A DNA stretch of 39,399 nucleotides from Paracoccaceae bacterium (GTDB lineage: Bacteria > Pseudomonadota > Alphaproteobacteria > Rhodobacterales > Rhodobacteraceae), in NCBI GenBank assembly GCA_947468085.1, contig CANIKY010000018.1:1-39399 (forward strand). The letters run 5' to 3'. Positions 16,044-24,528 of the stretch are shown here, one piece after another (positions within the stretch are counted from its first letter, which is position 1; each line of letters opens with the position of its first letter). A model generated the notes under the pieces. The model was given only the letters and a program-made list of their open reading frames with translations, made no database searches and was not told the DNA's origin. Both the position numbers and the translations under genes were made by a program.

Positions 16044-17699
16044 ATGGCCAACTATCAATACGTCTACCACATGGACAATCTCTCGAAGACCTATCCTGGC
16101 GGCAAGAAATGTTTTGAGAACATCAAGCTTAATTTCCTGCCCGGCGTGAAGATCGGCGTTGTTGGCGTGAACGGGTCGGGCAAGTCGACCTTGCTGCGCA
16201 TCATGGCGGGGATCGACACCGATTTCGCAGGCGATGCTTGGGCTGCCAAAGGCGCGCGTGTTGGGTATCTGGCGCAAGAACCTGTGCTTAACGGGGGCTT
16301 GAACGTGCGTGATAACGTAAAACTGGGCTGTGCCACCAAGGTTGCAAAGCTAGACCGCTATAACGAACTGGCGATGAACTATTCCGACGACACGGCTGAC
16401 GAGATGTCACGCCTGCAAGACGAGATTGACGCCGAAAACCTCTGGGATCTTGACAGCCAGATCGACGTTGCCATGGAAGCCCTGCGCTGCCCGCCCGATG
16501 ATGCCGACGTGGAAAGCCTGTCTGGCGGCGAGCGTCGCCGTGTGGCTTTGTGCCAGTTGTTGCTGGATGCGCCCGAGATGCTGCTTCTGGACGAACCGAC
16601 CAACCATTTGGACGCCGAATCGATCGCTTGGCTGCAACAGCACCTGATCGACTATAAGGGCACGATTCTGGTCGTCACCCACGACCGCTATTTCCTTGAT
16701 GACATCACGGGCTGGATCTTGGAATTGGACCGCGGCCGCGGCATTCCTTACGAAGGCAACTATACGGCTTGGCTAGAGCAAAAAGCCAAACGCGCCGCCC
16801 AAGAGGCGCGCGAGGACAAGTCCAAGCAAAAGGCGATGGAAAAGGAACTGGAATGGATCCGCGCCGGTGCGCGTGCGCGTCAAGCCAAGCAAAAAGCCCG
16901 TATCAGCAAATATAACGAAATGGCGACCCAAACCGTGCGTGAACGCGCCACCTCGGCCCAGATCATTATTCCCAATGGCGAACGTTTGGGCGGCAAGGTG
17001 ATTGATGTGGTCGGCCTGAAAAAGCACATGGGTGATCGGTTGTTGATCGAAAACCTGTCCTTCACCGTGCCACCGGGCGCGATTGTCGGTGTGATCGGGC
17101 CAAACGGGGCGGGCAAATCGACCCTGTTTCGGATGATCACGGGGCAAGAACAGCCCGATGAGGGCTCGATCACCTTGGGCACCACCGTGCAACTGTCTTA
17201 TGTCGACCAATCGCGTGACGCGCTGGCACCGAGCAAGACCGTGTGGGAAGAAGTCTCGGGCGGGGCCGAAGTGATCAAGCTGGGCGATTTCGACATGAAC
17301 TCGCGCGCGTATTGCGGGGCGTTCAACTTCAAGGGCACTGACCAACAGAAAAAGGTGGGCAGCCTGTCGGGCGGAGAGCGGAACCGGGTTCACATGGCCA
17401 AGCTGCTGAAAAGCGGTGGGAATGTATTGCTGCTTGACGAACCTACCAACGATTTGGATGTGGAAACCCTGCAAGCGCTGGAAGCCGCGATCGAAGATTT
17501 CGCTGGATGCGCTGTGATCATCAGCCACGACCGCTTCTTCTTAGACCGGCTGTGCACGCATATTCTGGCGTTTGAAGGCGATGCACATGTGGAATGGTTC
17601 GAGGGCAACTTTGAAGCCTACGAAGAAGACAAAGTGCGCCGCTTGGGGGCAGACAGCATCGAGCCGAAGCGGGTGAAGTATAAGAAGTTCACTAGGTAG
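16044..17699 (+). CDS. ettA: Energy-dependent translational throttle protein EttA (ABC-F)
   Basis: A cytoplasmic ABC-F ATPase of 551 residues that binds the ribosomal E site and gates the first elongation step according to energy status. There are two ATPase domains: Walker A GVNGSGKST at residues 41-49, signature SLSGGERRRVAL and Walker B LLLDEPTNHLD; then GPNGAGKST, SLSGGERNRVHM and LLLDEPTNDLD. The linker between them is rich in Lys, Arg and Glu, as expected. No membrane segment exists. The ATG at 16044 has GGAG nearby and fits the family start; 16014 would add ten unlikely residues. The adjacent nadD gene is divergent, with about 130 bases between them. Confidence 0.96.
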   Translation: MANYQYVYHMDNLSKTYPGGKKCFENIKLNFLPGVKIGVVGVNGSGKSTLLRIMAGIDTDFAGDAWAAKGARVGYLAQEPVLNGGLNVRDNVKLGCATKVAKLDRYNELAMNYSDDTADEMSRLQDEIDAENLWDLDSQIDVAMEALRCPPDDADVESLSGGERRRVALCQLLLDAPEMLLLDEPTNHLDAESIAWLQQHLIDYKGTILVVTHDRYFLDDITGWILELDRGRGIPYEGNYTAWLEQKAKRAAQEAREDKSKQKAMEKELEWIRAGARARQAKQKARISKYNEMATQTVRERATSAQIIIPNGERLGGKVIDVVGLKKHMGDRLLIENLSFTVPPGAIVGVIGPNGAGKSTLFRMITGQEQPDEGSITLGTTVQLSYVDQSRDALAPSKTVWEEVSGGAEVIKLGDFDMNSRAYCGAFNFKGTDQQKKVGSLSGGERNRVHMAKLLKSGGNVLLLDEPTNDLDVETLQALEAAIEDFAGCAVIISHDRFFLDRLCTHILAFEGDAHVEWFEGNFEAYEEDKVRRLGADSIEPKRVKYKKFTR

Positions 17700-17738
17700 G
17701 GATGACCTTAACCGAATGAAACCCATCAACAAGCCTGA

Positions 17739-17756
17739 GGGTGGTTTAGACCACCC
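17739..17756 (+). terminator. Hairpin downstream of ettA
   Basis: GGGTGGT and ACCACCC form a perfect seven-base stem with a four-base loop, 40 bases after the ettA stop. There is no clear T tract, so it may be a rho-independent terminator of weak type or simply protect the mRNA end. Confidence 0.45.
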
Positions 17757-17960
17757 CTCCTGTGTGATGGTGCCGTTTTTGGCTGATATAGGTCCATAAC
17801 TGCTCAGCCGTCCACAGAGCGACCTCGCGGTGGGGCAAGGAAAACAGCCAATCCAAAGGCTCGCAGACCAGCCGATGTTTGACCGCATCCTACCAGCAAT
17901 GGCGCAAATGCGGTGCGAGGTTGGCCTTTTCGCGGATAGGACGGTCCCAAAATCGTGATT
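17746..17960 (-). pseudogene. Decayed reading frame after ettA, unrecognised
   Basis: On the minus strand one frame reads like protein across about 70 codons (pieces FWDRPIREKANLAPHLRHCW, then DAVKHRLVCEPLDWLFSLP, then TAEQLWTYISQKRHHH) but is broken by an in-frame TAG between HCW and DAV, with another TAG a little upstream. It ends in a normal stop at 17746. The composition is protein-like, yet I do not recognise the family. It may be the tail of a degraded gene; chance is possible. Confidence 0.3.
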
Positions 17961-18193
17961 ACCACGGGTTTGCCCTGCTTAAAAAACAGGCAACCCACCC
18001 CCCGATCCGGGCGCCAGCCCCCCATACCTTTGCATTTATTCTTGATTTCAAAGCCTCTTGCCGGAATAATGTTACCGCGACGTTATCTCTATCGACCTGT
18101 CTGCCACCACAATCGGCCACAGCATTCGATTCTTAGCTGACGGGGCCGGGCCGCCGCAATCTCGCGGGCGGCAAAATGACAGGAGTGTTCACG
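17757..18193. other. Intergenic stretch between ettA and cspA
   Basis: About 440 bases without an intact gene. The left half holds the decayed frame described at 17746-17960; the right half holds the cspA promoter candidate and its leader hairpin. Nothing else is recognisable. Confidence 0.5.
18042..18070 (+). promoter_or_regulatory. Promoter candidate for cspA
   Basis: TTGATT (18042-18047) and AATAAT (18065-18070) are separated by exactly 17 bases. A start near 18077 would give a leader of about 117 bases, in line with the long leaders known for cold-shock genes. The leader ends with a GC-rich hairpin (18150-18172) eight bases before AGGAG. Confidence 0.5.
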
Positions 18194-18400
18194 ATGGCCA
18201 AGGGCACCGTGAAATGGTTCAATGAAACCAAAGGCTACGGCTTTATTGCCCCGGAAGGCGGCAAGAAGGACGTGTTCGTGCATATCACCGCGCTAGAGCG
18301 TGCTGGTCTGCGCGGGCTAAAGGACGGCCAAGCCGTAAACTTCGACATCGAAGCGGGCCGTGATGGCCGCGAATCGGCGATCAACATCACGCTGGGCTAA
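18194..18400 (+). CDS. cspA: Cold-shock protein, CspA family
   Basis: A 68-residue single-domain RNA/DNA-binding protein that melts secondary structure in RNA. Both RNP motifs are present: KGYGFI (RNP1, about residues 16-21) and VFVHI (RNP2, about 30-34), after the standard start AKGTVKWFN. The ATG at 18194 has AGGAG 9 bases upstream; an in-frame GTG-type extension to 18176 is unlikely. Downstream lies a strong terminator. The symbol is used in the family sense, since genomes of this type carry several csp paralogues that I cannot tell apart here. Confidence 0.95.
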   Translation: MAKGTVKWFNETKGYGFIAPEGGKKDVFVHITALERAGLRGLKDGQAVNFDIEAGRDGRESAINITLG

Positions 18401-18415
18401 AGCCAAGTTCAACCA

Positions 18416-18456
18416 AAAGGGGCGCGTGCCGGATCGGTGCGCGCCCTTTGCTTTTG
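18416..18456 (+). terminator. Rho-independent terminator after cspA
   Basis: GGGCGCG (18420-18426) pairs with CGCGCCC (18440-18446), extended by AAAG/CTTT with one bulged base, and is followed by TTTGCTTTT. It lies 20 bases after the cspA stop and overlaps the upstream region of the next gene. Confidence 0.7.
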
Positions 18457-18495
18457 GCACGACATCTGCAAGACTGTGCCCAGCAGGGGGCGGGC

Positions 18496-19413
18496 ATGGA
18501 CTATGAACGGCTGATCGATGCGCAGACATGGGCCTTTATCAAGGCCAGTGAAGACGCTTACCCCCCCGATGCCGCGACATTGTCGATTGCCCAGCAGCGG
18601 GCGATTTATGACAAAATGTGCCGCACGTTCCATCGCGGGTATCCTGAAGGGATCAGGGCGCAAGACCGCCCGATTGCGGGGGTTATGTGTCGCGTTTTTG
18701 CGGGGGCAGACCCTGCGGTTATCTACCTGCACGGCGGCGGGTTTGTGGTCGGTGGCCTTGAAAGCCACGATGATGTCTGTGCCGATATTTGCGCGGCCAC
18801 GGGGTTGTCGGTGATCTGTCCCGATTACCGTCTGGCACCGGAACATCTGCATCCGGCGGCCTTTGACGATGCCATCGCAGTCACCCGCGCCATGGCCGCA
18901 GATGGCCCCGTGCTTTTGGCGGGTGACAGTGCGGGGGGCAATTTGGCGGCGGCGGTCAGTCATGCGCTGCGCGGCACAGGGCAGGTTCTGGGGCAGGTGT
19001 TGATCTATCCGGGGCTGGGCGGCGATGTCGATGCGGGCAGTTACATGACCCATGACAAGGCACCCATGCTGACGCGCGACGATGTGCTGTTTTATGCGGG
19101 CATTCGCCATGGCGGGAGCGTGCCCAAGGGCGATCCCACTGTGTCGCCGCTGCAAGACACCGACTTTTCAGGGCTGCCCCCCACAGTCGCTTTCGGAGCT
19201 GAATGTGATCCGCTGTGCGATGACGCCCGTTTCTATGCGCAGGCCATCCAAAACGCCGGGGGAAGGGCCCATTGGGTGGTTGAACCCGGCCTTGTGCACG
19301 GCTATTTGCGCGCGCGGCGCACGGTGGACCGCGCTGCATCCAGTTTTGCCCGCATCACGCGGGCGTTGCAAACCCTCGCCGCAGGCGGGGACCCAAAGGG
19401 AGACGCCCCATGA
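18496..19413 (+). CDS. Alpha/beta-hydrolase, hormone-sensitive-lipase family esterase
   Basis: A cytoplasmic carboxylesterase-type enzyme of 305 residues. The oxyanion motif HGGG is at residues 79-82, the nucleophile is Ser145 in GDSAGG, and YRLAPEH, typical of the HSL family, is near residue 112. The probable acid and base are in GAECDPLCDDAR and VHGYL. The ATG at 18496 follows a G-rich ribosome site. Its stop overlaps the next start by four bases (ATGA), so it is coupled to the aldolase-type gene. The substrate is unknown; the pairing suggests hydrolysis of an ester followed by handling of a hydroxy-carbonyl product. Confidence 0.9.
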   Translation: MDYERLIDAQTWAFIKASEDAYPPDAATLSIAQQRAIYDKMCRTFHRGYPEGIRAQDRPIAGVMCRVFAGADPAVIYLHGGGFVVGGLESHDDVCADICAATGLSVICPDYRLAPEHLHPAAFDDAIAVTRAMAADGPVLLAGDSAGGNLAAAVSHALRGTGQVLGQVLIYPGLGGDVDAGSYMTHDKAPMLTRDDVLFYAGIRHGGSVPKGDPTVSPLQDTDFSGLPPTVAFGAECDPLCDDARFYAQAIQNAGGRAHWVVEPGLVHGYLRARRTVDRAASSFARITRALQTLAAGGDPKGDAP

Positions 19414-20156
19414 ACGCCCATGCCAACCTGACCCACTGGTCCGAACGCACTGATATGGCTGCAGCCTTTCGCTGGACCGTCAAGCTGAACCTGCACGAGG
19501 CGGTCGCCAACCACTTCTCGCTCGCCGTGAACCCCGAAGGCACGCGCTTTTTGATCAACCCCAACGGTCGCCATTTTGGGCGCATTACGGCATCAAGCCT
19601 TGTCGAGATTGACGCCAACGACCCCACCACCATGGACCGCCCCGATGCGCCTGACCCGACGGCTTGGGGCTTGCACGGGTCGATCCACCGCGCATTACCC
19701 CACGCGCGCTGTGTGATGCATGTGCACTCAATGCACGCCACGGTGCTGGCCAGTCTGGCCGACAGCACCTTGCCGCCGATTGACCAGAATTCGGCGATGT
19801 TTTTCAACCGGCATGTGGTGGACGATTCCTATGGCGGGATGGCCTTTGCGGAGGAAGGCGCGCGCTGTGCGCATATGCTGGCCGACCCCAAGATCACCAC
19901 GATGGTCATGGGCAACCACGGTGTGCTGATCATTGGCAAAACCGTGGCGGAAACCTTCAACCGCCTGACCTATTTTGAACGCGCAGCAGAAACCTATATC
20001 CGCGCCTTGCAAACCGGCCGACCGCTGCGCGTGCTGTCGGATGCAATCGCCGAGAAAACCGCGCAAGAATGGGAAGATTACCCCGGTGGGGCCGATTTTC
20101 ACCTGCGCGAGATCAAGGCCTTGTTGGATGAAGAAGGCTCAACCTACGGTCAGTAA
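19410..20156 (+). CDS. Class II aldolase/adducin family protein
   Basis: A zinc-dependent aldolase-fold protein of 248 residues. The metal ligands are visible in HVHSMHA (His104, His106) and in the late GNHGVLI, and the N-terminal region NHFSLAVNPEGTRFLINPNG fits the phosphate- or carboxylate-binding loop. Proteins of this branch are longer than L-fuculose-phosphate aldolase (about 215) and often have no assigned substrate. It is translationally coupled to the esterase gene before it. Downstream, between its stop and that of a convergent gene, sits a perfect 20-base inverted repeat. Confidence 0.9.
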   Translation: MNAHANLTHWSERTDMAAAFRWTVKLNLHEAVANHFSLAVNPEGTRFLINPNGRHFGRITASSLVEIDANDPTTMDRPDAPDPTAWGLHGSIHRALPHARCVMHVHSMHATVLASLADSTLPPIDQNSAMFFNRHVVDDSYGGMAFAEEGARCAHMLADPKITTMVMGNHGVLIIGKTVAETFNRLTYFERAAETYIRALQTGRPLRVLSDAIAEKTAQEWEDYPGGADFHLREIKALLDEEGSTYGQ

Positions 20157-20157
20157 G

Positions 20158-20214
20158 GATTTTTCGCAGAAAAATCGCTTTCCGCCGGGAGGCACGATTT
20201 TTCTGCGAAAAATC
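20158..20214. repeat. Nested palindrome at a convergent gene junction
   Basis: Two 20-base arms (20158-20177 and 20195-20214) are perfect reverse complements, separated by 17 bases. Each arm is also nearly palindromic by itself (GATTTTT CGCAG AAAAATC). The element fills the 56 bases between the stops of two convergent genes and could end transcription in both directions. A related element lies at 29956-30057. Confidence 0.75.
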
Positions 20215-21067
20215 AGGTTGCGTCGGGTGCAGGCGCAGCGCCCAGAAAGCTTGGCTCCCGCATTGTTGCAGGCACGGGCACGCCCAACCGCGTCAGGATC
20301 GTCGGGGCCAGCGCCAACTGGCCCAAAACCACATCGGATGCGGGGCCTTCGGCGGCGCCAAAGTAATACAACGCAAAGTCGCGCTGAAAATCACTGGTGC
20401 CGCCATGATGGCCCCGCGCATCTTGGCCATGGTCGGCGGTGACGATCACCTCGTATCCCGCGCTGCGCCAGCGCGGCAAGAAATTGGCCAAGTCTTCATC
20501 CATTCTGTAGCAGGCATCGTCCATCTCGGTGCAATCGTGAAAGAAGCGGTGGCCCATGCTGTCGAGGGTGCAGGTGTGCAACAATCCATAGTCGATCCCT
20601 TTGCGTTCGCACAGCATTGTTAGCGTGGCGAAGAGGTCGACATCGGCGGGAGTCATCTGGTTATAGCTGCTGTCGCCCGTCATGGTGTGAAAACGGCCAT
20701 GGGTGATCGGGCCATCGGGTTCGTCATATTCGATGTCTTGCACCATGTCGAAGGGGTGCCGGTTGAAGAATTCAGACCAGAACGAATGGGTCACCGCGCC
20801 GGTTTTCAGGCCAGCTTGGGTCGCCTGCGAGAACACATCGGGAAATTCCAGCCGCCGTCTTGTGGCATTGCCCCAGATGCCATGCACCTGCGGCGGCACG
20901 CCGGTATGGATTGAGGCATAGCAGCTGCCCGAGGTTGACGGCAAAACAGCACGCATCTTCCAAACCCGCGCTTCGCCGCTGGCAACCCAGCCTTCCAGAT
21001 TGCCAAAGAGCCTGCGCCAATTCGCATAGGGCACGCCGTCAAGCAGGATCAGCAGCAGTTTTGACAT
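20213..21067 (-). CDS. Alkaline-phosphatase-superfamily hydrolase (type I phosphodiesterase-like)
   Basis: A 284-residue metal-dependent phospho- or sulfo-ester hydrolase. Metal and active-site features of the nucleotide pyrophosphatase/phosphodiesterase group are seen: LLLDGVP (Asp10), the nucleophile region PSTSGSCYASIHTG (probably Ser46), DSMGH, and TADHGQDARGHHG. No signal peptide is present, so it seems cytoplasmic. The ATG at 21067 is chosen because the frame upstream (to 21142) overlaps the transporter gene. It is the last gene of the minus-strand block 28271-20213; a 3'-end-like element at 21083-21115 may separate it partly from the transporter transcript. Confidence 0.88.
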   Translation of the reverse strand: MSKLLLILLDGVPYANWRRLFGNLEGWVASGEARVWKMRAVLPSTSGSCYASIHTGVPPQVHGIWGNATRRRLEFPDVFSQATQAGLKTGAVTHSFWSEFFNRHPFDMVQDIEYDEPDGPITHGRFHTMTGDSSYNQMTPADVDLFATLTMLCERKGIDYGLLHTCTLDSMGHRFFHDCTEMDDACYRMDEDLANFLPRWRSAGYEVIVTADHGQDARGHHGGTSDFQRDFALYYFGAAEGPASDVVLGQLALAPTILTRLGVPVPATMREPSFLGAAPAPDAT

Positions 21068-21082
21068 GGGCACACCTGTGAT

Positions 21083-21115
21083 GGGGGGCAGAGCCTCCGG
21101 CGGGGATATTTGGGC
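21083..21115 (-). terminator. Terminator-like element after the transporter ATPase gene
   Basis: Thirteen bases after the ATPase stop the minus strand reads GCCCAAATATCCCC, then a G/C hairpin (GGGGGC/GCCTCC on the plus strand, 21084-21098). The layout copies that after lysK (11667-11713). It overlaps the upstream region of the phosphodiesterase gene, so it may reduce read-through. Confidence 0.4.
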
Positions 21116-21128
21116 ACGTATGAGAGGG

Positions 21129-22760
21129 TCAGTTTCCAGCACTTTCCATTTTGCGGGTTTTTAGCACAGATTCCAACCAGCCTGTCTTCATCTCGGGCAC
21201 CGAAGACAGCAATAGGTCGGTGTAATCGTCAAACGGCGGGGCTAGGACGTCAGATTTTTGGCCGTAGCGCACCACTTTGCCGCGGTACATCACGGCGATC
21301 TTGTCGGCTATGGCTTTGACGGTGGCCAGATCGTGGGTGATGAATACATAGGCGACACCTTCTTGCGCTTGCAGGTTCAACAGCAGTTTCAGGATGCCAT
21401 CGGCGACCAAGGGGTCAAGGGCTGAGGTCACCTCGTCACATAAAATCAGCTTGGGTTTGGCGGCCAAGGCGCGGGCGATGCAGACGCGTTGTTTTTGGCC
21501 GCCCGACAGTTCGGCAGGGTAGCGGTTTTCAAAGCCTGCACCCATTTCGATTTGGTCAAGCAGCTCTTGCACACGGGCGCGTTTGGCTTCGCCTTTCAGG
21601 CCGAAGTAGAATTCAAGTGGCCGGCCAATGATGGTGCCCACCGTTTGGCGCGGGTTCATCGCGGTGTCGGCCATTTGGTAGATCATTTGCACTTGGCGCA
21701 GATCGTCTTTGCTACGATTGGCGAGATCGGGCGAGAGGGTACGGCCGTCAAAGGTGATCTGGCCAGAGCGGGCGGGCAAAAGCCCAGTGATCACGCGCGC
21801 AAGGGTGGATTTGCCCGACCCGCTTTCGCCCACAATCGCCAAGGTTTGGCCTGCCGCCACATCCACCGTAATACTTTGCAGCACATCAAAGTCTGTGCCG
21901 CGATAGCGCGCCGTGATGCCTTGGACACGCAAGATGGGCGCGGCATCGCTTTTCTCGGCATGGTCAATGCGGCGCACCGAGACCAACGCTTGGGTATAGT
22001 CTTGCACGGGGGTCGAGATGATCTGATCGGTGGCCCCATATTCCACCGCCTTGCCGTGGCGCAGCACTAGAATGTCATCGGCCACCTGTGCCACCACAGC
22101 CAGATCGTGGGTGATGTAGATGGCGGCAACGCCAGTGTCGCGGATGGCCTCTTTTATGGCGGCCAGAACGTCGATCTGGGTCGTGACATCCAATGCGGTG
22201 GTGGGTTCGTCAAAAATTACAAGGTCGGGCTTGGGGCACAGCGCCATCGCCGTCATCGCGCGTTGAAGTTGCCCGCCAGAGACTTGATGCGGATAGCGCC
22301 GCCCGAAGGTTTCGGGATTGGGCAGGCCCAGTTTGGCGAAAAGCTCTATGGCGCGGACCTCTGCCTGTTCTTTGGTCATCAGCTTGTGCAAAAGCGAGGT
22401 TTCGATCACCTGTGCCATCAGACGTTTGGCGGGGTTAAAGGCGGCGGCGGCGGATTGGGCGACATAGGTCACCTCGCGCCCGCGCAGGGCGCGCAGGCCA
22501 GCGGCACCCTCAGCGCGAATATCGCGGCCGTTCAGCAGCACTTGCCCGCCCGTCAATCGCACGCCCCCCCGCCCGTAAGACAAAGCTGCCAACCCGATGG
22601 TGGATTTGCCGGCACCGGATTCGCCGATCAACCCCAGCACGCGGCCTTTTTGCACTGAGACAGACACACCATCCACCAGCACCAAGTGGCGTGGCGCTTC
22701 GCCGGGGGGATAGGCTGTGGCTTCGATCCGCAGGTTCTTGATGGTTAACAAATCAGCCAC
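21129..22760 (-). CDS. Peptide/nickel-type ABC transporter, fused double ATPase
   Basis: The ATPase of the peptide-type importer: DppD- and DppF-like halves fused in one chain of 543 residues. The first half has Walker A GESGAGKST (46-54), signature VSGGQLQRAM and Walker B DLVIFDEPTTALD. The second half has Walker A GESGSGKST, LSGGQKQRVC and KLILCDEVTSALD; Glu-Val in place of Glu-Pro is a small oddity. It starts inside the permease gene (eight bases overlap). Fused forms are common in Rhodobacterales and Rhizobiales (YejF/GsiA-like). The substrate is not given by this subunit. Confidence 0.94.
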   Translation of the reverse strand: MADLLTIKNLRIEATAYPPGEAPRHLVLVDGVSVSVQKGRVLGLIGESGAGKSTIGLAALSYGRGGVRLTGGQVLLNGRDIRAEGAAGLRALRGREVTYVAQSAAAAFNPAKRLMAQVIETSLLHKLMTKEQAEVRAIELFAKLGLPNPETFGRRYPHQVSGGQLQRAMTAMALCPKPDLVIFDEPTTALDVTTQIDVLAAIKEAIRDTGVAAIYITHDLAVVAQVADDILVLRHGKAVEYGATDQIISTPVQDYTQALVSVRRIDHAEKSDAAPILRVQGITARYRGTDFDVLQSITVDVAAGQTLAIVGESGSGKSTLARVITGLLPARSGQITFDGRTLSPDLANRSKDDLRQVQMIYQMADTAMNPRQTVGTIIGRPLEFYFGLKGEAKRARVQELLDQIEMGAGFENRYPAELSGGQKQRVCIARALAAKPKLILCDEVTSALDPLVADGILKLLLNLQAQEGVAYVFITHDLATVKAIADKIAVMYRGKVVRYGQKSDVLAPPFDDYTDLLLSSVPEMKTGWLESVLKTRKMESAGN

Positions 22761-23568
22761 CGCGACCCCCTTTCAAGCTGGATGTGCGTTGTAAGATCCA
22801 GTCCGCCACCAAGTTGACGGAAATCGCCAGTACGGCAATGGCCAGCGCGGGCATCAGGGCGGCTGCTTTGCCGTAAACCAGCCCGTCCTTATTCTCGCGT
22901 ACCATGCCACCCCAATCCGACAGCGGCGGTTGAATACCAAGGCCCAAGAACGACAGAGTGGAAATGAAAAGCACGGCAAAGATAAACCGCATGCCAAATT
23001 CGGCCACCAAAGGTGACATGGCGTTGGGCAATATCTCGCGGAAGATGATCCAGCCTTGCTTTTCGCCGCGCAGCTTGGCCGCTTCGACATAATCCATCAC
23101 GGCGATGTCGGCGGCCACAGCGCGGCTTAGACGAAACACACGGGTGGAATCCAAAACGCCCATCACCAAGATCAGCACTGTCAGGTTCAAAGGCAGCACT
23201 GACAGCACAACCAAGGCCACGATCAGCGATGGCACAGCCATCATCAGATCAACGATCCGCGATAGGCCCGTATCTATCCAGCCACCGCGCGTGGCGGCCA
23301 GAAAGCCGAAAAACGCTCCCATTCCAAAGGACAGCAATGATGAAGACAGCGCCACAAAGATCGTCACCGACCCGCCGTAGATCAACCGGCTAAGGATATC
23401 GCGGCCAATCGTATCGGTGCCCAGCCAGTATTGCGAGGAGGGGCCCTCCCACACCTTTCCCACGGCCGCATCAATGGGATACGGCGCTATCCACGGCGCA
23501 AAGACGGCCGACAGAACAAATAGCCCCGTCATCACCAGACCAATCAGGGCCGAAAGCGGTATTCTCAT
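22753..23568 (-). CDS. Peptide/nickel-type ABC transporter permease, DppC-like
   Basis: An inner-membrane permease of 271 residues with about six helices. The N-terminal helix is LIGLVMTGLFVLSAVFAPW. It has the motif GTDTIGRDILSRLIYGG and the EAA loop EAAKLRGEKQGWIIFREILPN (given here in part as EAAKLRGEKQG), where the ATPase docks. It overlaps the DppB-like gene by four bases and the ATPase gene by eight, so the three are tightly coupled. Confidence 0.94.
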   Translation of the reverse strand: MRIPLSALIGLVMTGLFVLSAVFAPWIAPYPIDAAVGKVWEGPSSQYWLGTDTIGRDILSRLIYGGSVTIFVALSSSLLSFGMGAFFGFLAATRGGWIDTGLSRIVDLMMAVPSLIVALVVLSVLPLNLTVLILVMGVLDSTRVFRLSRAVAADIAVMDYVEAAKLRGEKQGWIIFREILPNAMSPLVAEFGMRFIFAVLFISTLSFLGLGIQPPLSDWGGMVRENKDGLVYGKAAALMPALAIAVLAISVNLVADWILQRTSSLKGGRGG

Positions 23569-24521
23569 TTCGGATGCCTTAAGCGCGGGTTGGCGATGAT
23601 GCCGATCAGATCGGCCAGAATGTTCAGGCCGATATAGACAGCGGCAAAGATGATGCCCACGGCCTGCACCACCGGCAGATCGCGCTTGGCGACATGATCG
23701 ACCAGATATTGCCCCAAGGCGTTGTAGCTGAACACCACCTCGACCACGACAACGCCCACCACCAGATAGGCCAAGTTGATCACCACGACCGAGATGATGG
23801 GTGCCACCGCATTGGGCAGGGCGTGCCGCCAGATGACTTGCATGGGTGATAGGCCCTTTAACTCGGCCGTTTCGATATAGGCCGATTGCATCACGTTCAA
23901 AATCGCCGCGCGAGTCATGCGCATCATATGGGCCAGAACCACCATGACCAGAACGATCACGGGCAGGGCCACAGCGTGCAGCTTTTCAAAGAACCCCATG
24001 CCGGGGAAGATCATCGAGACGGGCTGCAAAATGGGAATGACAAGGGTCAAAAGCAAAATCATGAAATAGGCTGCGACAAACTCTGGTAGAGAAATCATGG
24101 CCAAAGTTACGCCCGAAATCAATTTGTCTGGCCAGCGACCGTTGAAACGTGCAGCGACAAGGCCTAGGCCAATTGACAGAGGCACAGCAATTGCTCCGGC
24201 GCAAACCGCCAGAAATAGCGTGTTGCCTAAACGCTGGCCGATAGCTTGGGCGATGTCTTGTTGGTTCGTCAGAGCTTTGCCCAGATCACCCTGCAATGCG
24301 TGGCCAAGCCATGTGAAATAGCGTGTCGCAGGGCTTTGGTTCAGCCCCAAGGATTCGCGCAAGTTAGCCAAAGACGTGGCTGTTGCTGATTGCCCAAGGA
24401 TGGCCTGCGCGGTATCGCCCGGCAGCATCTCGATCCCAAGGAAGATCACGACTGACACGGCCAGAAGCAGGATGAGGCCCAGCGCAATACGCTGGGCCAC
24501 GAGTTTGATCAAAGGATGCAC
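23565..24521 (-). CDS. Peptide/nickel-type ABC transporter permease, DppB-like
   Basis: An inner-membrane permease of 318 residues with six predicted helices. It shows the family start RIALGLILLLAVSVVIFLG, the MLPGDTAQAILG segment that follows the first helix in DppB proteins, and the EAA loop ETAELKGLSPMQVIWRHALPN (in part ELKGLSPMQV). It lies seven bases after the binding-protein stop, in the usual order binding protein, B, C, ATPase. Confidence 0.94.
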   Translation of the reverse strand: MHPLIKLVAQRIALGLILLLAVSVVIFLGIEMLPGDTAQAILGQSATATSLANLRESLGLNQSPATRYFTWLGHALQGDLGKALTNQQDIAQAIGQRLGNTLFLAVCAGAIAVPLSIGLGLVAARFNGRWPDKLISGVTLAMISLPEFVAAYFMILLLTLVIPILQPVSMIFPGMGFFEKLHAVALPVIVLVMVVLAHMMRMTRAAILNVMQSAYIETAELKGLSPMQVIWRHALPNAVAPIISVVVINLAYLVVGVVVVEVVFSYNALGQYLVDHVAKRDLPVVQAVGIIFAAVYIGLNILADLIGIIANPRLRHPK

Positions 24522-24528
24522 AGGATCC

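Noticed and set aside
18409-19155. 248-codon minus-strand frame over the esterase gene
   Set aside because: The plus strand has the HGGG and GDSAGG motifs of a real esterase; the antisense frame has none.
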